Shown one piece after another: positions 37,015-49,085 of a stretch of 64,000 nt of DNA. Each line of letters opens with the position of its first letter. Within the stretch, counting starts at the first letter, position 1. Under the pieces are notes generated by a model. The model was not told the DNA's origin and searched no databases. It saw only the letters and a program-made list of their open reading frames with translations. Origin of the DNA: Inia geoffrensis (Eukaryota > Chordata > Mammalia > Artiodactyla > Iniidae); the NCBI GenBank assembly GCA_036417435.1, contig CM070900.1, positions 167,638,815 through 167,702,814 of the forward strand, read 5' to 3'. Made by a program: the position numbers and the translations under genes.

Positions 37015-37198
37015 AATTGTTTTCACCACAAAGAAGAAATGATAATTATGTGACATGATAGAGGTGCTAACTAAGGCAATGGTGGTAATCATATTGCAAT
37101 ATACAAATGTATCAAATCAACAAGTTGTACGTCTTAAACTTACACAATGTTATATGCCAATTAAAGCTTAATTAAAAAAAAATAATAAATAAATAAAG
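37015..37198 (+). mobile_element. L1 3' UTR, second part
   Basis: It continues the L1 that was cut by the SINE: ACAAAGAAGAAATGATAATT, then CTTAAACTTACACAATGTTATATGCC, ending in the A-rich tail TTAAAAAAAAATAATAAAT near 37165-37195. This is the expected end of that element. Confidence 0.75.
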
Positions 37199-37450
37199 AC
37201 TGAAGACACCAAAATTGGTGAGGATGTGCAGCAACCAGAATTCTCAAACATTGTGGATGAGAGTGTAAAAGGATATAAACAAAAGTTCTGAGTTACTGAT
37301 AAAAATAAGCATATTCCTCTCATTTGATCCACCAATTATAATTCTAGCTATTTACAGAAGAGAAATACATATATATATCCACAAAGTGACATTTTTTTAA
37401 AAAATGATACCAACTTTATTTATAATATCCCTAAATTGAAATCATCGCAG
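37199..37450 (+). mobile_element. Second old L1 ORF2 fragment
   Basis: Right after the poly-A tail comes another ORF2 segment: GTGAGGATGTGCAGCAACC, ATTCTCAAACATTGTGGATGA, and CAATTATAATTCTAGCTATTTAC, in the order found about 0.9 kb from the L1 3' end. It is in the same orientation as, but older and more diverged than, the preceding element. The 3' part is missing. Confidence 0.6.
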
Positions 37451-37659
37451 ATGATCATACATTTATATTTTATTCCTTAGGCTTTGCAGATTCCTTAGTA
37501 AACTTGATATTAATGAGAATTCACTATATTTGTGTAATGTTTCATCCAAAATAATTCTGATTAAAAAGTATAAGTTCAGTAATTCTCAAAAAATATTTTT
37601 CTCCTTAAAATTATGATTTAAGGAATCCTGCTTAATGGCAGTTTATATGTAATGATACA

Positions 37660-37766
37660 GAGAGATGAGAGATGATAGACAGAAAAGAAGGAAAAACGAA
37701 GGAAGGAAGAGAGGGAGGAAGGAAAAGAAGGAAAAGAGGAAGGATGGATGGAAGGGAAAGTGAGGA
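37660..37766. repeat. GA-rich (GGAA/GGAT) low-complexity tract
   Basis: About 100 bases of purine-rich GAAG, GGAA and GGAT units on the plus strand, with no stable period. Confidence 0.85.
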
Positions 37767-37980
37767 AGATTGATCTTGATTTGGCAGACTGAAATGCAAT
37801 GTGATACAGAAACATTGGAAAGGTTGGAAATCCTTTCACAATTGTGTCTGAAGTTTCTGAACCCTTAAATTACATATTGAATTACTTATGATAATTAGAT
37901 TAATTTTAGGGCACAAAGGTACCAGATTAATAGTGAATAACTTTATGATCATCAGAGTGAGAGGATATTTTACTTTTTCC

Positions 37981-37982
<2 letters not shown>

Positions 37983-38021
<39 letters not shown>

Positions 38022-38058
38022 CACACACATGCACACAGACACACAGACATTTAAAAAG
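37983..38058. repeat. (CA)n microsatellite
   Basis: About 16 pure CA units, then CA units interrupted by G and T up to the ACACAGAC end. Confidence 0.9.
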
Positions 38059-38854
38059 TGTTTCAGGATATCCAGTAGTAAAGATAAAAGTCGTTATCAA
38101 ATATGAGAACTCTACACAGATAACAACAATAACCAAAAAAAAAAAAAAAATTATTCTATAGGTTGATGATTATTTGTACCATGAACCAAATGTGATTAGT
38201 CAAATTCCACACATGTGTGATACAAAAGAAAAGAGAAGCCAAAAAAAAAAAAGAATGTAATTAAATAGGTTTGATAAAGATAAACTTTTAAGTATAATCA
38301 CATAAATAAAAAATATAAATATGTATATTAAATTTAATTACTCACTATAGGATGTTATGTTCCATGAACATAATTACTGAGTTCAGCAATTTGGACCATG
38401 GTAAAAGGCATATGGTCAATCTTTGCATAGCAGATCTATTTAATTCTTGATCCTAGATAAAATACATTAAGAAATGGTCAGAGGTCTTCCAAATGGAGAA
38501 ATTCCAAAATTATAACTTCCTAAGCTCTTTAGAATATTGCTATCTTTAATCCTTGTTGATTTTAATAGGAAAATCTCTTCATAATTCTCATCTTTGTGAT
38601 TTTCTTATAAACCTACAAAGATTCAAATGAATTATAAATCCATCTCGAATACTAAGGAACAGATTTCTGTTATTTATGCTATGTTACTTAATCCCTCTTC
38701 CACTAAATATCAGTGAAAAATCCAACTTGTTTTTTCATTTTCTTTTAAAGAAACATGATAAAAATGGTTATCTTATGCTAGATTTATACAATCATCTGAA
38801 ACTTTGAATGTTTCAAGCATTCTCCCTATGTAAAAATAAAACATATTCTCATAA
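38059..38854. other. Intergenic DNA, AT-rich
   Basis: Two short A runs (38137-38152 and 38241-38252) and no gene or named repeat. Confidence 0.5.
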
Positions 38855-38984
38855 ATATTTACTAAACAGCTACCTTGTCCCAGACACAGTTCTAGATATT
38901 GTGAATACAATGTTAACAATAAAGATAATATCCTTATTTTATGGGGCTTTTATTTTGGTTGGGACGCTAAATATAGTCTAATAG

Positions 38985-39025
<41 letters not shown>

Positions 39026-39360
39026 ATTTGTGATTGTAGCGAGTGTGAGGAAGAAAGTACAACGGCCTGGTGTGATACATAGTGACTTGGAAATACTACT
39101 TTAGATTTAGTGTTCAGAATATAACTATCTGAAATATTGACATTCTTACTGAGACTAACCATGTGAATATCCAGGAGAGTACATTTTAGGCAGATTGAAG
39201 TGTGAAGGCTCTAAAGTGTGCATGAACTTGGCATACTTTTAGAACTGCCTGAAAGCCAGCATGGTGGAAAGTGATGGAGTGAAGGAAAGAGTGGGGTATG
39301 ATAACATTGGAGGGATAAGCAAGTTCATGGAGAGACTAAAAAGCCATGGCAAAGAATTTT
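38855..39360 (-). mobile_element. L2 LINE 3' region, antisense, with (CA)n
   Basis: The plus strand follows the antisense L2 3' end: AAATATTTACTAAACAGCTACC, CCAGACACAGTTCTAGATATTG, TTATTTTATGGGGCTTTTATT, then after a (CA)n at 38987-39020 a GCGAGTGTGAGGAAGAAAG stretch. The L2 internal words AAGGCTCTAAAGTGTGCATGA and CAGCATGGTGGAAAGTGATGG come later. The CA repeat replaced the 'ataaacaaacaaataaat' stretch of L2. Confidence 0.75.
38987..39020. repeat. (CA)n microsatellite within L2
   Basis: 17 CA units inside the antisense L2 fragment. Confidence 0.9.
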
Positions 39361-41384
39361 TTCATTAGTAGAAACCACTGACAAATGCTATGTATTTTCT
39401 AAATATTATTGTTTTATACTATACATATTAACGTGTAGACAAACATGGAAGTTGGGAGTATAAATAGCAGTTAGTGATATTCATTGTAATGTAGGCAATA
39501 AACAATAATATCTTGGAAAAGGATTTTAACAAAGAAGAAAGAGAGAAGTAAGTGGGTTTTGGTTTCATTTTTTAAAATAAAATAAAAGATTAAGTTTGGG
39601 CCCTGCTAATATACTTTATCAACATCCAAGTTGAGCTATCAAAAAGGCAGTCATATATGTATATGAGCCTGAAACTCTAAGGATATACAAAATTAACTCT
39701 AGGAGATCTAGACAAAAACAATGGAAATGTGTGTTAGAATTGTATTATGGCAGCCAAAAACAAAACAAAAACAAAAAGCACCCCAAATTAATTCATATAT
39801 GAGCTTTATAAGTAGGAATATTAACACTCAGAAAAAGCTATGACAATCCTATTCTAGTCTTCATTTATCACACAGGGCAAAGTATTGTATTTATTTTTGA
39901 TCACTACCTTTTAAAAATGATCAGTGCAGTGAAGAGTTAAAAATTATTTAAATGAAAACCCTGGAAGAAACTGAGCATACTTAGCTTAAATAAATAGTAT
40001 CACAGTGGTCACGATATTTGCTTTTTAATATTTTGCTTTGCCTTGAGTAAAATTTGAGGGTATATTTATGAGGAGTACATTTTAAATACAATACTATACT
40101 ACTAGGAATATTGATCTAAATAATTACATTAATCTAAAGTATGTGAATCTCTATCTCTTGCACTATTGATTTATCAACCTAGTCCGCCTAACCATGATTT
40201 CTTGAGTCACTGACACTATTTTAAAGACTGTTAAAGAGTTTGCCATCCACCTCAAAAATTGGTACATCCTATATATAGGTTTATCAAACTGTTTATCATT
40301 CAAACTGGAAGTGATTTGAGTATACAGGAGGCTTTACTAACATTTAAGATGGAAAGACAGTCATAGTACAAAACTGTCCTGGGCAGATCAGGATGCGTGG
40401 TTAACCTGCTTGTAAATGATAAACCAAGGAAGCCCCTCACATTGCTTTCTTAATCCCCTTAAATATTTAATCCTCTTCACCTCCAACCCTCTTTGCAACC
40501 CATATGTATGGCCATCATCTTGATAATATTATGCCTCTTATCTAATCCACTCTAGCTATTTTAAACTGTAACAACCCAGATCTGAATGCAATCCCTTAGT
40601 CTTTCTGTTTTTGATTCCAATATTGGAGAGAGTTGTTAAGCTTTACCTTGACTTTAGCAGCTCCCCACATAGTATAGACCTAGTATTTGTTCTCCTGAGC
40701 CATTTCTATTCTTCTGCTGCACTTGCTCAATAAAGCCCCACACTCAGCATCATTCCAGGGATGTAGATGTCCACACTTTGCTGAGTGATCATCGTGTAAC
40801 TGTTCAGGACTGATACCTTTAATGCTTGTAATATTTTAGTCTTTCTCTCCATGCTAAGCAGCGATTCTTTGACATGCTCAATTACCCTTCCCTTTCATTT
40901 CTCTTCTCACAACCCCTGTAAAATCACCATTAATTAATAACATTGGGTTAAACTGGAGTGGATTTTTTCCAAGTACTGACGTTGAACCTATGAAAATATC
41001 TTTATTTCATTTTACTCTTGAAAGAAAACAATTTTTCTTCCTGTTTGAGGGTAACTTCTTTACTTGAGCTCTTGTGTTTTGTTTTTTGGGTTTTTTTCAA
41101 ATAGTATTCTGAAGCATGGCTTCATCAGTTATCATCTTTATATCTGAAGCTTGTTTCTCTCACTCTGTAATTATGATCACATGTCTCGCTTTTTTAAAAT
41201 AAAAGGAAAATAAATATTATACTCAGATTCCCACATATTGCTCCTTTTCCAGGCATGCTTTTTCTAATCATAATGTATTTTGATTTCTTCACCTCCCATT
41301 TCTTTCACAATCTACTGCTATCTAACATCTGCCTCAGCGAAATCAAGGAAAGTCCTGGCTAGGTTCCCAAATTGTATATTGCTT
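39361..41384. other. Intergenic DNA; weak old-repeat traces
   Basis: No gene. Around 40365-40410 the words AACTGTCCTGGGCAGATCAGG resemble the end of an old hAT element, and 40930-41350 is C- and T-rich like sense L2. Neither could be made convincing. Confidence 0.4.
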
Positions 41385-42300
41385 ACTTCATTCAACATAT
41401 ACTTGATGAAGAACCAACAGCAGCCAGGCACTGTTGAATTGCTCAGATTAAATCAGTGGTGAGAAGAATAAAGGAAACATGGCAGTTTGTATTCTACTGG
41501 GTTAAATAGAGTAAAAAAACAATGAATATACTCAATAGGCACACTATGTTGTATGTGAGGAGTTGGTGAGTGATTGTGTGTGTGTGTGTGTTTAAAGAAT
41601 GAAGTGTGAAAAAAGGAGAAGACTATGGTGAAGGGGATCAGGAAGGTTAATCGTATTTTTTAACTGAGTGGTCATAATTGACTTTATTGAGAAAGTGATA
41701 CTGAAAAAAAGTAAAGAAAATAGCTGTATGAATAGCAAAGGGATCGTGCACAATAAGTTCAAGGAACATCAAAGAGGTCAGTATGGCTAGAGCAAGGTCG
41801 GGCATAGCAAAGATATGTTCACAGAAGTAACGGAAAACAAGATTATGTATGACCTTGTAGGACATTGTAAGGTAAATGACCTTCATTCATTCTAAGTGAC
41901 ATGGATGCTGTAATACTTTTGAGCAAAAGAATAGCATGATCTGAATTAGGTTTTAGAAGTATCATCCAGGATTCTATATTGAGAATAGACTGTGGAGGGC
42001 AAGGATATGTGCATGGAGGCAGATAGGAAACTATTATAATAATCCAGGGAGAAGTTGAAAGGGCTTTGACCAACACGGTAGCATACGGTGTGGTTAGAAG
42101 TACTGCTAGATGGTAGAAGTGGTCATATTCTGAATGTATCAAGGTAGTTCTAACAAGAGTGGACATTGGATCTAAAAGAAGGGATGATCCTGGCTTTGTG
42201 GCCCGAACAACTGAATCAGATGAGTCTCAATCAGGGTTTTCAAAGGACATGAATAGCAACAGCCACTTAAGAGGGCAACAAAGCCAGCAGGAAAAAAGCA
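41385..42300 (-). mobile_element. L2 LINE, ORF2 end through 3' UTR, antisense
   Basis: The longest L2 copy here. Antisense 3' landmarks run from CATTCAACATATACTTGATG and AGCCAGGCACTGTTGAATTG through GTATTCTACTGGGTTAAATAG. They reach the ORF2 end at GACCTTGTAGGACATTG, TGAGAATAGACTGTGGAGGG and AATAATCCAGGGAGAAGTTG. The minus-strand frame 41843-42166 shows the L2/CR1 reverse transcriptase C-terminal signature, reading W-I-I-I-I-V-S-Y-L-P in place of the usual LDYCNSLL-GLP. A short (TG)n at 41574-41591 interrupts it. Ancient and dead. Confidence 0.75.
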
Positions 42301-42514
42301 TTTAAAGAGGGAATCTTTTTTTTTTCTGTTTATTTAATAATTTTATTTAATACATTTGATTTTCAAACTGTAGAATATGTATGTGAGAATATTCTTAGTC
42401 TTTATCTGAATGTGGGTCTGTGTTAATTAGTATTTACTTTGATCCTTTCTGTGCTGTATATGCTAATTGGCCTTAGAATAAGATCTGAAGCCGTTCAGCG
42501 CCTTACTGTGTGGA

Positions 42515-42665
42515 ATGGGGTCCTCAGACAACAGCATAAGAATCACCTAAAAGCTTGTTAGAAATGCAAAATCTCAGTCCTATGTCCAACATACTAAATC
42601 AGAATCCCCATTTTCACAAGATCCCCAGGTGATTTATATGTATGTTAATATTTGGGGAGCTTAAG
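42515..42665 (+). mobile_element. MER5A-like hAT DNA transposon
   Basis: TCCTCAGACAACAGCATAAG, GAATCACCTAAAAGCTTGTTAG, AAATGCAAAATCTCAG, ACTAAATCAGAATCCCCATTT and ATCCCCAGGTGATTTATATG match the order of this small Charlie-group element. Both termini are eroded. Non-autonomous. Confidence 0.75.
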
Positions 42666-43669
42666 TAACAAGTTATATCAGAGTATTAGAGGGAAGCATA
42701 AAATTGGCAAAAGCGGAAAATTATTATTTTTTATTTCCTAGAAAATAGTGGAAACATTTATGGGTCATAGATTATTTTTAATCTGGAGGAAAGTTATTGA
42801 AAATTTTCTGTTACTTTTTTTACAGGAAAATTGATGCTATACCTCCTCCATAAAGTTAAAATATCTGCTTTAATCAAAATGTCTAAGAAATTAATTTTAT
42901 ACCCCCCTCCTTCAATTTCTCTGATTTGTGTAATCTAATTTCTGATTCTCTTATTCCTGACAGAAGTATATTTAATGTAACTGCAGTCATATAATGATTT
43001 GGCCACAAATGACCAGGCATGTCAGTTAGTCCAGAATTTGTCTAGAGATATTGAAACAAAGGCCTTTGGAGTCTGCATAACAGATATAGGGGCATGTAGC
43101 TAGTTAGAGGGAGACTTGGGCTAGAATAAAGGAACACTGAACTCTTGAAGATAATTAAGTTGTGGTTTTAAAAAAGTGTTCCATAATTCAGGTTTTTCTC
43201 AGCCACATAATTTTACCACAAATGTGAATAAATTGGCAAAAATCATCTTGTACAAAATGCTTATCAAAAGCAGCCATAAGCTCATAAAGAAAATGATTTG
43301 CGTAATATACCCATAATAAGTGGCATATGTCTAGGACAATATTGTTAAATTGTTAAATTAAACAAAATTGTTAAATTTAGTGTGTTAATATTAGTTACTG
43401 TCATATAGTTGGCAACAAACAAACATTAAAAACATAAAATATAAATCTCAAAGCAATCAACCCTGCAGTAATTCTTAATGCCAAACTGCACTTCATCTAG
43501 CACATGATATTGATGATGATACTGCGAGCCTGCCACAGCCCAGACTGACAGAGGCTTCTCTTGTAGTGTCCCAATTAATATTTCCAAACTTGTTTTTCAC
43601 TAATCATTTAACAAATACCAGTGAAATTTTATGCATTCTGCTCAACACACATTTCCTCGATAATTTTTA
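42666..43669. other. Intergenic DNA, nothing assigned
   Basis: No gene. A short GC-richer stretch at 43500-43570 (ACTGCGAGCCTGCCACAGCC) has no known repeat match and is too short to judge. Confidence 0.45.
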
Positions 43670-44000
43670 AAAAGCTGTTTCTGTACTGTGGGTCTCTCCT
43701 TCCTAGAGGTTTCCTTCATCAGCCCTTCATCATCACCTGCTGAACTTTTCTTTTTCAATCTTGGAATGCTCATCTCAAGGCTATTTCTTTCTTAAATAGC
43801 TTCCTGACCTATTATCAGGCTAGAACTTTTTCTTAGTCTTTCTCTTTCTTAGTCTCTGTAGAATACTTTCTTTTCCTATCTTTGTTATTCACCTTTGTCT
43901 TATCATTGCCTAAGATGCCCCCTTGTGTTGTGGTTATTAGATAAGTTGTTCGAATCCTAAATTGTAAAATCCTTAAGGATAGGAATGGGTCTTCTTTGAA
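43670..44000 (+). mobile_element. L2-like LINE 3' fragment
   Basis: T- and C-rich sense sequence with CTCTCCTTCCTAGAGGTTTCC, then TTAGTCTCTGTAGAATAC, and the 3' words AAATTGTAAAATCCTTAAGGA and GATAGGAATGGGTCTT. These stand where L2 has 'tgtaagctccatgagggcagggac'. Strongly diverged. Confidence 0.45.
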
Positions 44001-44069
44001 AGTACATTAACTGTATGAATAAGAATGTAATAATAAAAACAACTAAATCTTATTGAATATTTATACTCC

Positions 44070-44220
44070 AAGATGTCTTATTCTTTCTTCTGTATACCAC
44101 CTCAAAAGCACATGAAGCAGATTCTATCAGCCCAAAGTGGCTAAGTATCTTGCCCAAGCTCAATCAGCTTGTGAGTTACATTAATAGGATTCTATCCCCT
44201 GAAGCTAGAGACTGTGATTG
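44070..44220 (-). mobile_element. MIR SINE, antisense
   Basis: ATCTTGCCCAAGCTCAATCAGC, GTGAGTTACATTAATAGGATT and the upstream AGCAGATTCTATCAGCCC resemble antisense MIR from the lysine-tRNA-unrelated core to the head ('cttgcccaaggtcacacagctagtaag'). Confidence 0.5.
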
Positions 44221-45696
44221 TATTATTTTACAAAACTGTTTTGACAAAGGGTCCAGAATTCTACAGATCCTTCTTTTATACTGTAACTGTTCTTTTACTC
44301 CATGTAGCATCTTTTGGAAGCAGATGCAAATTCTCTGGGATTTCCTTTTCATACTTAAAACATGAGATTGTAGTTTATATCAAACTTACATCACAGCGAG
44401 GTTAATTATTAAAATAAAATAACACATCTAAAATTCATGGGCTAATGAATCCATCTACTAAATCTTAGCCTTATTCTTATTTCTAATTTCTATGTTTTCC
44501 ATAGAGCATATCACATTTTTTTTCACAGAGTGAAAAATTCAGTAAATTTTAAAAGTAATTTCCATATAATAAAATCCAAACTTCCTTTATTTCACTTCCT
44601 TTTAGGAAAGATTTGTTTTAGATCTATAGATTTTGTCACAGTGTCTCCTCGACTCACGATTAACCTTCCTTGACATTACCAAACTTTATCACGTTTTATG
44701 GGTCCTAGCAGGGAGACTCCAAAGAAGCCAGGCAGCAAATTGTGCATGTGCATGCTATAGGTTTTACACTTGCCACTGAGAATTGACATTTTTCACTTCC
44801 ATTAATAGAAAAAAAAAATAATAAAAGTCCTGCATTGCTTTAAAAAAAAGAAACAAAGAATTCTTAAGACAGGTTTCCAACACTTGTAGTCTATGAAAAG
44901 AGTAACAACAGAGAAGAGTGACTTTTCTCTGAGAAGTCACAAGCAATTGTGTTGTCAGCATGAGAACTAAAAGCATTTGGTTTATACATGTGGTATGACG
45001 GTCTTAATCTTTTACTTCATCAAATTCCAAGGACTGAGCAAAAGACAAAGATTGTATTTAGCTGCCAAAGAGAGTGTGAATCATTTTCTCAAGATTTTAA
45101 ATATCCTTTTTTTAGCTTGGAGGCATAAAGCAACCAACCTGAATGAAAACAGATTTAGGCTGTAACAAGAAGACAAAATTTAACCAGCATATGCTAAAGT
45201 GCCTTACTGAAACAGTACAAAAGTTTTATGCATAAATGCTACTTCAAAAAAAAAAGCACGCAGCAAATTGTTCAGACTGTGTTTGCTGGACCTTATTATA
45301 CTTGGAAAGGTTATAAGAACTCTACTAGGATAGAGAAAATACAAAAATAATAATCTGTCATGAGGAAGGATTTTCGATACTTATTGATCAATACAACTTT
45401 TTAATAAAATTATCTTCTTAGCTCTAATCTAAGGTTTGTATAGCCAAGTTAATTATATATTACATTACTTTATATTTTCACTGGATTGTCAATCTTTTAC
45501 TGAAGTAATGTATTTAAATATTATTTAACTTAACATTTAGTAACAATAATCCTTCAGTTCAATGGATCAAATGAGGAAGCCCAAAATGGGCTCAAATATA
45601 TAGAGAAATTTAGTTTAAAATTAAGATGACATCTCAAGTCAGTGTGGAAAGAATTGATTATGCAAAGAATGCTGTAGAAACAGTTGGAGAGCTCTC

Positions 45697-45729
45697 TATG
45701 TATCCATCTATCTATCTATCCATCTATCT
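45697..45729. repeat. (ATCT)n short microsatellite
   Basis: About eight CTAT/CATC tetramers with interruptions. Confidence 0.8.
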
Positions 45730-46426
45730 TATCAGCCATTTGGTATATATAGATCAGTATTTTACACCTCATAAAAAAATAAATTCCAAGTGGATCCAAG
45801 TTCTAAGTATAAAAACAAATAAATAGAAAAAGTACAATGTAAATACTAAATAAAATATTAATCTTTTCCATTATTGATTAGAAACTATTTTTAGCCCTCA
45901 TATAAAGTTCAGAAGTCCTAAAATTTGATAATTAGGCTTTATAGTTGGACAACTAATTTATATCCAGCATACCATAAGCCAAGTTAAAAGGCAAATATGT
46001 ATCATACATAAGAAATAGATGTAAGTTTAAATGTATTTAAAGCTCATACAAACCAAAATAAAAGACCCGCTGCAGAAAGACAGAGGGCTTTCCTTCAGGT
46101 CTCTGGGTAAATATTTTCTTATCAAATAGGTCTTGCCTGACAACCCCACAGAAATGAACATCCTGAAAATCTCTCTAACCAGCTTAGTCTGATTTTCACT
46201 GTATATTCACTGCAAGTTCTAGGAGGGCCAGTACTGGGGACTCTATATTTAGCTCTTATATTCTAGCCCATGAATCATTGCCTGGCTTATGGTCTTTAAA
46301 TAAAAATTTTGTATGAAGAAAATGAATCCAGGATAAAATGTAAAGAGGCATGATAAATAACAGAAGGATTAGCTTGTAAAGAATGAACACACTATTTTCA
46401 GAGGTAAAGGCAAAATAATAAAGGTC

Positions 46427-46468
46427 TGTGTGTGTGCGTGCATGTGTAAGTGTGTGTATGTGTGTGTG
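46427..46468. repeat. Imperfect (TG)n microsatellite
   Basis: TG units broken by CG, CA, AA and AT steps. Confidence 0.8.
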
Positions 46469-46894
46469 AACAGGAAATAACCCAGGTTATAATCTTAGCA
46501 CAAGGATTATCAAGCACTGCTGAGGGAACATTTTATATTATATAACATGAATTTGTAGAGAACTAGATGAGTTTAATTTTGTAAATTTCTACATAATTGC
46601 TCAGCTGCCTAAAATCAAGAATAGAGAAATATAATATCTGAAAATGCCTTAGCTTAGAGTTTGACAAGAAATGATTATGAGCACTGAATAAAAGAATAAT
46701 TTTATGATCATAGATTACACGTATTTGAACTGGTTTACCATTGGCCCCACCATAGGCAAATGAAGCTAAAAATAGGGTGACAACATCAAGAGATAATGAG
46801 GATTTGGAAAACACACAGGAACAATGAAGAGGAAATTTAGTCAAGTAGTGGAAAGGGAAATGTTAACATAGATTTGAAATCTCCTTTAAGAACT

Positions 46895-47130
46895 TATATA
46901 CTTTCTCTTTCTCTTCCAACTTCTCTGACTGGCTTCTCTTCCAACACCTTCTTATGGCATTGATATTCCCCAATGTTTCTATGCATGTAACAGTTCCCAG
47001 ATGATTTCAATTTCATGTCTATCATATATGTCCATCAAGACCTAAACTCTAATGATTTCCAAATGTGTACCTCAGTTCTATCCTTTGCTTTAAAATCAAG
47101 ATTTATAGACTAACTTCCATCCAAATGTAA
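46895..47130 (+). mobile_element. L2 LINE ORF2 fragment
   Basis: CAGTTCCCAGATGATTTCAA, CTAATGATTTCCAAATGTGTACCTC and AGTTCTATCCTTTGCTTT match the L2 ORF2 stretch around the catalytic YADD motif ('gctgatgactcccaaatctatatctcc'). The Asp-Asp pair is not intact. Old and non-functional. Confidence 0.55.
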
Positions 47131-47758
47131 TCGGTTACGGACCAGTTACAGGAACAGAATCCATTCCAGCTATTTCAGACACAAAGGGATTGAATGCAAT
47201 GATCAGATGCTTTAAAAATGTTTGGAACAACTGGAAGTGCAAGCTCAAGGCTAGGACCCGAGAATCAACGGCAGGAATTGTTAAGTTAGTGAATACACAC
47301 TGTAGCTATGATCCACATATCATAATATCACCCAGACCTGCACCCCAACCTGTTGACCCAGGGAAGCTAGGGACTAGATTGCTGTAGAAAAACCCAATGC
47401 TCTCACAACTGTACCTGATAGAAGGAAGAGCCAATCAAACTCTTTTCCACATTCCAAATGTTGTATAACTACATGTAATTGGAGGAAACTAATTTGTGTC
47501 AAAATGGTGGAAACAAAGGATTTTAGAAAAGCTGTTCAGCTCATGCACCTTCTGAATAGAGGTAGATGGGTACAAGAAGGTAAGCTGGAATGCTGAGTGG
47601 GACTCATTCATGATCACCCCTTGAACATATCAGCCTCATACTCCATGGTAATTCAACATCAAAATACAAAACAGACATTTTTGCCTGTCCAACTGCTTTC
47701 TATCTTAAACCCTTCATCCTGGTTAAAAGCACTAGCTAGAAATATTTATTTATTCTTC
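47131..47758. other. Intergenic DNA, nothing assigned
   Basis: No gene or confident repeat before the L1 insertion at 47774. Confidence 0.45.
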
Positions 47759-47773
47759 TTTCCCCCTACTTCT

Positions 47774-48460
47774 TATGTTTTCTTTTTTTTTTTTAACATA
47801 TTTATTGGAGTATAATTGCTTTACAATTGTGTGTTAGTTTCTGCTTTATAACAAAGTGAATCATTTATACATATACATATATCCCCATATCTCCTCCCTC
47901 TTGCATCTCCCTCCCACCTTCCCTATCCCACCCCTCTAGGTGGTCACAGAATACCGAGCTGATCTCCCTGTGCTATGTGGCTGCTTCCCACTAGCTATGT
48001 GTTTTACATTTGGTAGTGTATATATGTCCATGCCACTCTCTCACTTTGTCTCCGCTTACCCTTCCCCCTCCCTGTATCCTCAAGTCCATTCTCTAGTAGG
48101 TCTGAATCTTTATTCCAGTCTTGCCCCTAGGTTCTTCATGACCATTTTTTTGGTTTGTTTTTTAGATTCCATATATATGTGTTAGCATATGGTATTTGTT
48201 TTTCTCTTTCTGACTTACTTCACTCTGTATGACAGACTCTATGTCCATCCACCTCATTACAAATAACTCAATTTCATTTCTTTTTATGGCTGAGTAATAT
48301 TCCATTGAATATATGTGCCACATCTTCTTTACCCATTCGTCTGTTGATGGACACTTAGGTTGCTTCCATGTCCTGGCTATTGTAAATAGAGCTGCAATGA
48401 ACATTGTGGTACATGCCTCTTTTTGAATTATGGTTTTCTCAGGGTATATGCCCAGTAGTG
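47774..48460 (-). mobile_element. L1, 5'-truncated, cetartiodactyl type
   Basis: Antisense L1: an impure T-rich tail, then AACATATTTATTGGAGTATAATT, CCCCTCTAGGTGGTCACAGAA, and the ORF2 end in the minus-strand frame 48162-48404. That frame has the M-E-Y-Y-S-A-I-K-R-N-E-I and S-E-V-S-Q-K-E-K-N-K-Y-H-M words typical of L1 ORF2. TTTCCCCCTACTTCT (47759-47773) and TTTCCCTCTACTTCT (48461-48475) are a 15-bp target duplication with one difference. In L1 sense, the insertion point reads AATT/AGAA, near the usual TT/AAAA site. It cannot move; it lacks most of ORF2 and all of ORF1. Confidence 0.95.
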
Positions 48461-48475
48461 TTTCCCTCTACTTCT

Positions 48476-48982
48476 AATTCCTATAGTAAATATGTTTTAT
48501 TGATTCTAATATTTAAATATCCTTTGAGTCTCTTTTTATGTCTATATATGACATTCCATTGACATATTTTTTACATGGTTTGGGGGAGAGTTTCAGCTTT
48601 TTGTGTTTCTCATTTTGTTTATAATTGAAAGATGATTAGTATTTCTGTTAAATTGAAATGAAACAAATTGTTTTCAATTTTTTTGCATTTAGTGAACAAT
48701 TTTAATGTAGATACATTTATTACATATTATTATTTTTCAGAGATTTATTTTCTCCACAAGGATTATTTTTTCTCAGGAAAAAGTACAGTTTAATAACCTT
48801 GTAATATAGATTGTGTCAATGATTGTGATTAGTGCTATAAATATTTTTAACCAGTGTTAAAGGCAAAAAGTAATCTAAAATGCTAAAATTGTAAAGACTT
48901 TTAAGTAATTTTAGGTGTGGGTTGTGGATTTTTCAGTTCCAACCTTATTCCACTTTACACATTTAATTTTTGCTTTAAAAAT
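48476..48982. other. Intergenic DNA, nothing assigned
   Basis: No gene. T-rich, with no clear repeat. Confidence 0.5.
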
Positions 48983-48993
48983 ATTTGGTGATA

Positions 48994-49028
48994 GGGAATT
49001 CCCTGTTGGTCAAGTAGTTATGTGCCGC

Positions 49029-49055
<27 letters not shown>
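48994..49055 (+). mobile_element. Nearly erased tRNA-derived SINE with A tail
   Basis: A head of about 30 bases (GGGAATTCCCTGTTGGTCAA, then GTAGTTATG) is followed by GTGCCGC and a 27-base A run. This is the start and end of a CHR/tRNA-Glu-derived SINE with the middle missing. ATTTGGTGATA (48983-48993) and ATCTGGTGGTA (49056-49066) form an 11-bp target duplication with two differences, so the element probably inserted as a unit. Its GGGAATTCCC start differs from the GGGGCTTCCC of the other copies and fits an older subfamily. Confidence 0.75.
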
Positions 49056-49061
<6 letters not shown>

Positions 49062-49085
49062 TGGTAAAATCTGCATATTCCACAT

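Larger units (their letters stand above)
44221..46894. other. Intergenic DNA, nothing assigned
   Basis: No gene. Simple repeats (TATC)n at 45697-45729 and an imperfect (TG)n at 46427-46468. Open frames (for example 46563-46844 minus, 93 codons) have no recognisable domain. Confidence 0.5.

Noticed and set aside
37927..38136. Frame rich in cysteine and valine
   Set aside because: It is a translated (CA)n microsatellite on the opposite strand.
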